Source of the DNA: DATAQC01 sp051005135 | GTDB taxonomy: Bacteria; Actinomycetota; Acidimicrobiia; Acidimicrobiales; AC-14 | DNA: 64,000 nt | Assembly: GCA_051005135.1 (NCBI GenBank) | Contig: JBPCJQ010000031.1 | Coordinates: 10,739-74,738, forward strand | Direction: 5' to 3' | In this document: in pieces, positions 60,301 through 64,000 of the stretch | Layout: each line of letters opens with the position of its first letter | Numbering within the stretch: the first letter of the stretch is position 1 | Program-made: the position numbers and the translations under genes | The notes under the pieces: model-generated | Databases searched by the model: none | Told to the model about the DNA's origin: nothing | What the model saw: only the letters and a program-made list of their open reading frames with translations

Positions 60301-62521
60301 CGTTGTCGGGAGCAGTGCCCGCCGCCACCGCGTCGGCGGCTCCGGGGTTGCGGATGGTGGTGATGCGACCTGTCGTGTAGGCGAAGTCGGTCACCGCCCC
60401 ACCGGGGTCTTCGAAGCGGGCCAGCTGGGCGGCCCGATACCAGACGTTGGTGACGGTGCCGTCCCAGTAGGCCACCTGGCAGAGGGTGTCGGGCGGGGCG
60501 GCGGCGTCCATGCCCGGCGGTGCCGAGGCGGGGCAGGCGTCGCGCCCGGCGTAGCGCAGGGTGATCTGGCGGGCGCCCACCGGGTCGGTGATGGCCACCA
60601 GGCGGCGGGGCTTGGCCGCATCGGTGGAGAACACGTAACCGGGGCTGGACGCCGCCGCGTCGTCGGTGGCGGCACCGGCAAAGGCCAAGGCGCCCCAGGC
60701 GTCGAAGCCGTAGGTCACCCCGTCGGGAGCGTGCAGGCTCAACAACCCGGCTGCGTCGGTGGCCAGGGTCGCGTCCTCACCCGGCGGTGGTGCATATCCC
60801 GCGCCCGTCCAGGTGTAGACGTGGGAGCCCCCCGAGGTGTCGGCCAGGGCCACGAAGCCATCCGAGACCCGGGCCGAGACATAGCCGAGGTGGCCGGGCG
60901 ACATTGACCAGCCCTGGGGAAGGGCGGCGTTGTCGCCCGACAGCCACGACGGGGGCACCTCCATGACCTTCTGGGACCCGCCTGGGCCGATGTTGGCGAT
61001 GACGGCGATGCCCATCTCGGCCTCGGGGCCGTGCTGGTAGGACTCGATGCGGATGGGCACCGCCACCCCTCCGGTGAGGGTCATGGGCGGGGCGACGTCG
61101 GGTTCCACCGCGGCGTCGGTCCAGTGGTCCTGGATGAGAGTGTTGTTCACCCACATGCGCATCCCGCCGTAGTGGCCGGTGTAGAACTGGTAGGAGAGCG
61201 ACCCCGACCCCGGCGGGGTGAGCCAGCCTTCCCAGTGGACCATGAAGTTCTGGCGGTCCACGGCCGGGCCGGGGCTGGTGGCATGCCAGCGGAAGCCCAC
61301 CTCGGGGTCACGGCGCACCATGGCCGGGGTCAGCCCGGCGAAGGAGTGCGTCGCCGTCGGGTCGTTGTAGTAAGTGCCAGCGAGGCCGCTCACCAGGGGG
61401 GCCTGGGAGTTGTACGCGTAGGTGAGGCCCACGGGGCCGCCCACGGTGGGAAACGTGGGGCTGGCCGCACCTACCTGGGCGTTGCCCGACACCAGGTTCA
61501 CTGACATGCCGCCCACCTGGTCGCGGGGCAATGGGTCGCCCGCCCCCAGGTGGAGGTTGACTCCCAGGGCGCGCACCCAGTCGGGGGCCCTTCCTGCCAT
61601 TCCGTCGTGGGTGTACACGTGCCAGGAGTAGCGGGCACCATCGGCGAGGATGCCCGGCTCGGGGGTGTAACAGATCCGGTTGGGCTGGCCCGCACACGGC
61701 CCCTGGGCAGGGGTGATCCAGCCCGAGTCTATGGCCTGAGTGCCGGTCTCGGCGTCGGGTGCAGGGGTGCCTCGGAACCAGTACCACAGGGGGTCGCCGT
61801 CGGCGTCGGTGGCGGCATTGACGGTCAGGGTGGGTGTGTCGGTGGCTACCGCCGCGTTGTCGATGGGCGACACGGGGGTGGCCACCGTGGGCAGGTGGTC
61901 GTAGGTGATGGTCAGGATGGGGCTCACCGACGACCCAGCCTCGGCCGAGTAGAACCACTTGAACTGTGAGTTGTCGGCCTCGTTGGCGTCCCGCAGCTCG
62001 AGGCCGAAGTTGGGCGCACCTCCGCCTAGCCAGCGTTGGGCCAGAGACGTGGCGTCGATTCCCTGGTAGCCGCCTGGGCACGGCGAGCCCGAGTAGGTGT
62101 AGCGGGCGAAGCTGGTGGTGGAAATCACTCCGGCGGCGTCCAGTGGCGGCTGGCTGTTCCAGGTCAGGGTCGGTCCCTGGTTGGCGGCGCCCAGGCCGAA
62201 CAGGTTCACGGGGCGGGGGTCGCACACCGAGGCCGAGGCCCAGTTGTAGAGGGAGAGCTGCGAGCTCAGCACGTAATCGCTGGGGTCGGGCAATGACCCC
62301 AGGTTGAACCACAGCACACCGCGGGTCACGTGCACGCCACCGTCGTTGGTGCCCACGGCCAGATAGGCGTTGGCGGAAAAGTCGGTGTTGGCGTACTCGC
62401 CGTTGTCGATCCAGGTGTCGTAGCCGCCGTTGCCGGTGCTCTGGACGAACGACAGGTAGGGGTCGATGCTCACGGGGAAGACTCGGGCAGAGTCGCCCAG
62501 CCAGGCGGGGTCGACGCCCAC
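57347..62521 (-). CDS. RHS/PA14 surface protein fused in frame to a tyrosine-recombinase catalytic domain
   Basis: The 1724-residue frame encodes a DNRLRE-type domain (about 5-215), a PA14-like domain (about 380-520), RHS sequence with YD repeats (from about 770, e.g. YDAGYRRTSATDAAGR), a second PA14-like domain (about 890-1020) and further YD repeats to about residue 1480. The RHS core then stops abruptly. From about 58066 down to 57347 it encodes a phage-type integrase without its N-terminal arm domain: GGLRWSE (Arg), PPKTRAGR (Lys), HDLRHS (His-x-x-Arg), AGHTSV (His), and LDRYRHL (Tyr). All catalytic residues are present. The N-terminal portion is in another frame (62470-63539), so full-length translation needs a frameshift. 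Confidence 0.8.
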   Translation of the reverse strand: MGVDPAWLGDSARVFPVSIDPYLSFVQSTGNGGYDTWIDNGEYANTDFSANAYLAVGTNDGGVHVTRGVLWFNLGSLPDPSDYVLSSQLSLYNWASASVCDPRPVNLFGLGAANQGPTLTWNSQPPLDAAGVISTTSFARYTYSGSPCPGGYQGIDATSLAQRWLGGGAPNFGLELRDANEADNSQFKWFYSAEAGSSVSPILTITYDHLPTVATPVSPIDNAAVATDTPTLTVNAATDADGDPLWYWFRGTPAPDAETGTQAIDSGWITPAQGPCAGQPNRICYTPEPGILADGARYSWHVYTHDGMAGRAPDWVRALGVNLHLGAGDPLPRDQVGGMSVNLVSGNAQVGAASPTFPTVGGPVGLTYAYNSQAPLVSGLAGTYYNDPTATHSFAGLTPAMVRRDPEVGFRWHATSPGPAVDRQNFMVHWEGWLTPPGSGSLSYQFYTGHYGGMRMWVNNTLIQDHWTDAAVEPDVAPPMTLTGGVAVPIRIESYQHGPEAEMGIAVIANIGPGGSQKVMEVPPSWLSGDNAALPQGWSMSPGHLGYVSARVSDGFVALADTSGGSHVYTWTGAGYAPPPGEDATLATDAAGLLSLHAPDGVTYGFDAWGALAFAGAATDDAAASSPGYVFSTDAAKPRRLVAITDPVGARQITLRYAGRDACPASAPPGMDAAAPPDTLCQVAYWDGTVTNVWYRAAQLARFEDPGGAVTDFAYTTGRITTIRNPGAADAVAAGTAPDNDTSRTLVAYDASPAPKVASVTLPVPNAGSLLPAPRPAHSYEYPSGTEARVHLAGLTEPAGFARKATFVANADGTYSTTDTDATARTTSATYDAGYRRTSATDAAGRVSTTVYDGDATRTTPTGRPTDSYGPAPAGCFGADRRPNASCSTAPAHTSTTFDTDPATGVALTGLGATYWANRTLSGLPGGHNAVGLGASGSPIAADPPAPGLGAGAWSGRYVGEIAFDQVGTYGFSVVLTGSARLFVDDAVVVDAGGDHPVPTTVSATLANTTTGRHRLRVDYATQGGSAPRLELRWAPPGISDAPLPAAKVFPRYSVPVRTTTDDATPGSPARVTVVDYDSLANGLVKTTTVDPGGLGLVTANAYEAPGAGRFMRPTASTTPAGTTTTHAYYGATEARTNPCGGGSANQAGAPRTTTGPDPDGPGPAVGRVAESVYDDAGRVVASRLNAEAWTCATYDARGRVLTRSVPAGGGAGARTVSYNYAVGANPLVTAIADPAGTITTGVDLLGRTTSYTDAWAKTTTSAYDQPGRLVSTDGPGGRRDTDYDAAGRPTAQHLADPGSPLAGPVLATPTYDSAGELASATYANASSLAAITRSPAGALSGLTWTAGGGGSLATDAVTRSQSGRVIDEAIDGTDAHPGPNFTYDAAGRLTAAWVPGHTLAYAFADTGGCGYLANAGRNSNRTTVVDNATTTTSCYDGADRLTSASDAAVGTPGYDAHGNTTTLGSQVMAYDGADRHTQTTTGPTKVLQAAVDGGLLMASPCHKVPLPKIETEEMRFLSPEEIAELAAAIAPRYRAFVLLKSYGGLRWSEMAGLRRGRLDTLRSSVRVAEQAVEVRGHMHFGPPKTRAGRRTVPLPRQVTEELVQHLAQYAEAGEDGLVFSGPAGGPLRAGSWRQRFWRPALQAAGLAPLRPHDLRHSAVSLWAAAGASPSEVAARAGHTSVAVVLDRYRHLFPAEVERTTGRLEAMFAPVNSLAEGTVVELYL

Positions 62522-63539
62522 CTCGACGGTGCCACGGAGGTGACCGCCATGCCCTTGCCCACCACGTCGGCGGCGGCAGCCGGAGGAGACACGGGTGCGG
62601 CGGGGGCGGTGCCCATCAGGCGAACCGACACGGGGACGAAGCTGCCGGGGCCTCGGGCGCTGGGAGCATCGCGGGCCACCCCGCCGGTGAAGGTGGCGAC
62701 CACCGCCCCCGAGGCGTCGGCCAGCTCCACCCCTCCGCCCTTGCGTTCACGGGCGCTGACGCCGGCGGGAAGGGTGAGCTCGTCCGTGTAGGTGGGAGAG
62801 GCGGTGGCATCGGGGAGGCTCACCGTCTCCTCCACGCCGTCGCTGGTGGCGGCCATGGTGAGGTCGTGGCCGCCCACGGCCCCCTTGTAGTTCGCCTTGG
62901 CGCCTTCCATCACCGCCGCAGCACCCAAATCTGCTTGCTCGCCAGGGTGACGGAGACCAATGCTGCCCGCCGAGGTGTCGACGGCGGCAACGGTGGCCTC
63001 GCCGTTGTAGGCCAGACGGGCGCCCGAGGGGGCGGCTTTGGGCCGCAGGGTCCCGTCGGGGGCAGGGCTGAGGGTCGGGTCGATGTCGCGCCAGGCACCA
63101 GCCGAGCCAGGATCGCGGAAGCGCACCGGGTGGGGGCTGACCTGCACCGTCTTGGTTCCGTCCGGGTTGACGAACTGCTTCTTGGTGGCCGTGGTCTGGT
63201 CGTCCACGGTCTTGGATCGCGCCGGGTCGAAACCGGTCGGCTTGGGCTTGGGCCGGGTCTTGTCAGCCGACAGGTTGGGCCCGGGGCCGGGGTCACCGGG
63301 CTGGGGCGGGTTCGAGAAGTCACCAGCGGTCACCCGGGGAGTGGGCTTGGGTGCCGGCGTCGAGACCAGGCCGGGCAGGTCCCGGGCCGGCTTGGGCTTG
63401 GCCGGGGCGGCTGAGGCGCTACCGCAGGGAGGGTGCCGACAACGGCGGCCATGGCACACAACGAGACGAGGCGGAGCCCGCTGTGCGTGGTCGACGGCGA
63501 ACAAGGCGCCAAGCCGCGTACGCCAGGGTGGTACTTCAT
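62470..63539 (-). pseudogene. Frameshifted N-terminal part of the RHS/PA14 protein
   Basis: From ATG 63539 one frame encodes a signal peptide (LRLVSLCAMAAVVGTLPAVA). Near 63416 the family-like continuation (APAKPKPARDLPG, then FSNPPQPGDPGPGPN) switches frame and runs to 62470. Near 62530 it switches again: the residues VEVGVDPAWLGDSARVFPV, which belong directly after GKGMAV, continue in the frame of 57347-62521. Two single-base shifts would restore one secreted protein of about 2050 residues. They may be real inactivation, programmed shifting or sequencing errors. Confidence 0.65.
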
Positions 63540-63707
63540 CGGTTTCCAAACCGCCGCCACGCCAGCCGCGACCCGTATGGGATGAAAGCGGCACTGGCGA
63601 TTGAGACCGCTCGGGCTCCCCAATCTCATACGTCGGGGCGAGGAACTCTAGACGGACCCTACACCCCGTTCACGATGACCGGTGCGGACAAACCGCGGCC
63701 GTCGTCC

Positions 63708-63726
63708 TGCACCACAAGTGCACCAC
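63708..63726 (+). repeat. Two direct repeats with 11-bp period, right-hand candidate arm sites
   Basis: TGCACCAC occurs at 63708-63715 and 63719-63726, with the same 11-bp period and orientation as the left array at 57312-57341. It lies upstream of the RHS gene start, marking the likely right end of the element. Confidence 0.7.
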
Positions 63727-63824
63727 AAGCCAGGCGCAATCACAGACAACTGCGGGCAACTGCGGTCAGGTCAAGAGGGCCGCTGACTTGACCCCCCGGC
63801 GTCGTCGAGGAGGGGGCTGGCCAA

Positions 63825-63853
63825 GCGGGTCGAGCCCGTTGTGCTCGACCCGC
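63825..63853. promoter_or_regulatory. Perfect 11-bp inverted repeat
   Basis: GCGGGTCGAGC and GCTCGACCCGC flank a seven-base loop (CCGTTGT). There is no T-run. It lies 48 bases before the start of the final gene and may be a transcription attenuator, a terminator of the upstream region or an operator. Confidence 0.6.
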
Positions 63854-63901
63854 CGAGTCCCGGCGGAGAACCACCGTCCGTCCACGAGAGGAGACACGAC
63901 C

Positions 63902-64000
63902 ATGTCCGACACCACCGGCCCCTGGGGGCCGTGGCACGACCACATCGGCGAGGGCCTGGCCCACTGCGCCGACTACCTCGGGCGCCTACATCGCTCGCTG
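63902..64000 (+). CDS. Hypothetical protein, N-terminal part
   Basis: The gene starts at ATG 63902 after a GAGAGGAG ribosome site and runs out of the window after 33 codons. The visible residues begin MSDTTGPWGPWHDH and are rich in His and Gly, with a following helix (EGLAHCADYLGRLHRSL). No family is recognised. Confidence 0.6.
   Translation, partial: MSDTTGPWGPWHDHIGEGLAHCADYLGRLHRSL

Larger units (their letters stand above)
63540..63901. other. Intergenic region at the right edge of the element
   Basis: No convincing gene is seen here. The stretch holds two TGCACCAC repeats (63708-63726) and a perfect inverted repeat (63825-63853). After it a GAGAGGAG ribosome site introduces the last gene. 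I searched for a copy of the tRNA-Val(CAC) 3' end as an attR and found none. Confidence 0.6.

Noticed and set aside
1..64000. CRISPR array, rRNA genes, insertion sequences
   Set aside because: No regularly spaced long repeats, no rRNA sequence and no transposase frames were seen.

Overview
The window is high-GC, gene-dense bacterial chromosome with many GTG and TTG starts, translationally coupled overlaps (ATGA, GTGA, TTGA), leaderless-looking promoters and a septum-formation-family protein. Together with a FAS II operon carrying an acyl-CoA carboxylase beta-type subunit and a red-type Calvin-Benson RuBisCO, this suggests an actinobacterium, perhaps of the Acidimicrobiia. The lineage is an inference; no 16S rRNA is present.

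Layout. 1-7810 (+): end of trpB, trpA, then an almost complete type II fatty-acid operon (fabD, a biotinyl-like protein without the biotin lysine, fabH, fabG, acpP, fabF, a carboxyltransferase, fabI). 7798-10406 (-): a polysaccharide deacetylase, a glycosyltransferase fusion and tRNA-Leu(CAA). 10432-17152: small enzymes (inositol-monophosphatase type, Nudix, histidine phosphatase), tRNA-Val(UAC), a DUF1059-like mini-gene with an in-frame TGA where the family has Cys, two Cys-rich mini-proteins, a class A PBP and a coiled-coil/zinc-ribbon protein. 17159-23038: a carbon-fixation cluster (phosphoribulokinase, class I aldolase, CbbR, RuBisCO large and small subunits, HAD phosphatase). 23099-24837: tRNA-Cys, an AbrB/RelE-like toxin-antitoxin pair and small orphans. 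24840-31502: pyruvate kinase, a flippase-like membrane protein, a Fur/Zur regulator and a zinc/manganese ABC transporter. 31624-32500: tRNA-Val(GAC) and a VapBC pair. 32796-38739: a dipeptide/nickel-type ABC transporter ending in an FmdE-family protein. 38897-44806: a second class A PBP, an aconitase and a septum-formation-family protein. 44819-49228: the large subunit of glutamate synthase. 49383-55409 (-): four tightly coupled genes (acyltransferase, LarA-like protein, zinc MDR dehydrogenase, fatty-acyl reductase fused to a HAD phosphatase), probably an undescribed lipid pathway. 55438-57263: a GT4 glycosyltransferase, an acetoacetate-decarboxylase-like protein and tRNA-Val(CAC).

57312-63726 looks like a small integrated element beside tRNA-Val(CAC). 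Short direct repeats with an 11-bp period lie at both ends. Between them is essentially one gene: a secreted RHS/PA14 protein, broken by apparent frameshifts near its N-terminus, whose C-terminus is an in-frame tyrosine-recombinase catalytic domain.

The strongest candidate novelties are the possible selenocysteine-containing DUF1059 protein (12494-12670), the RHS-integrase chimera with flanking repeat arrays, the coupled lipid operon, and two core metabolic genes (aconitase and pyruvate kinase) whose conserved N-termini lie upstream of any ATG, GTG or TTG codon.
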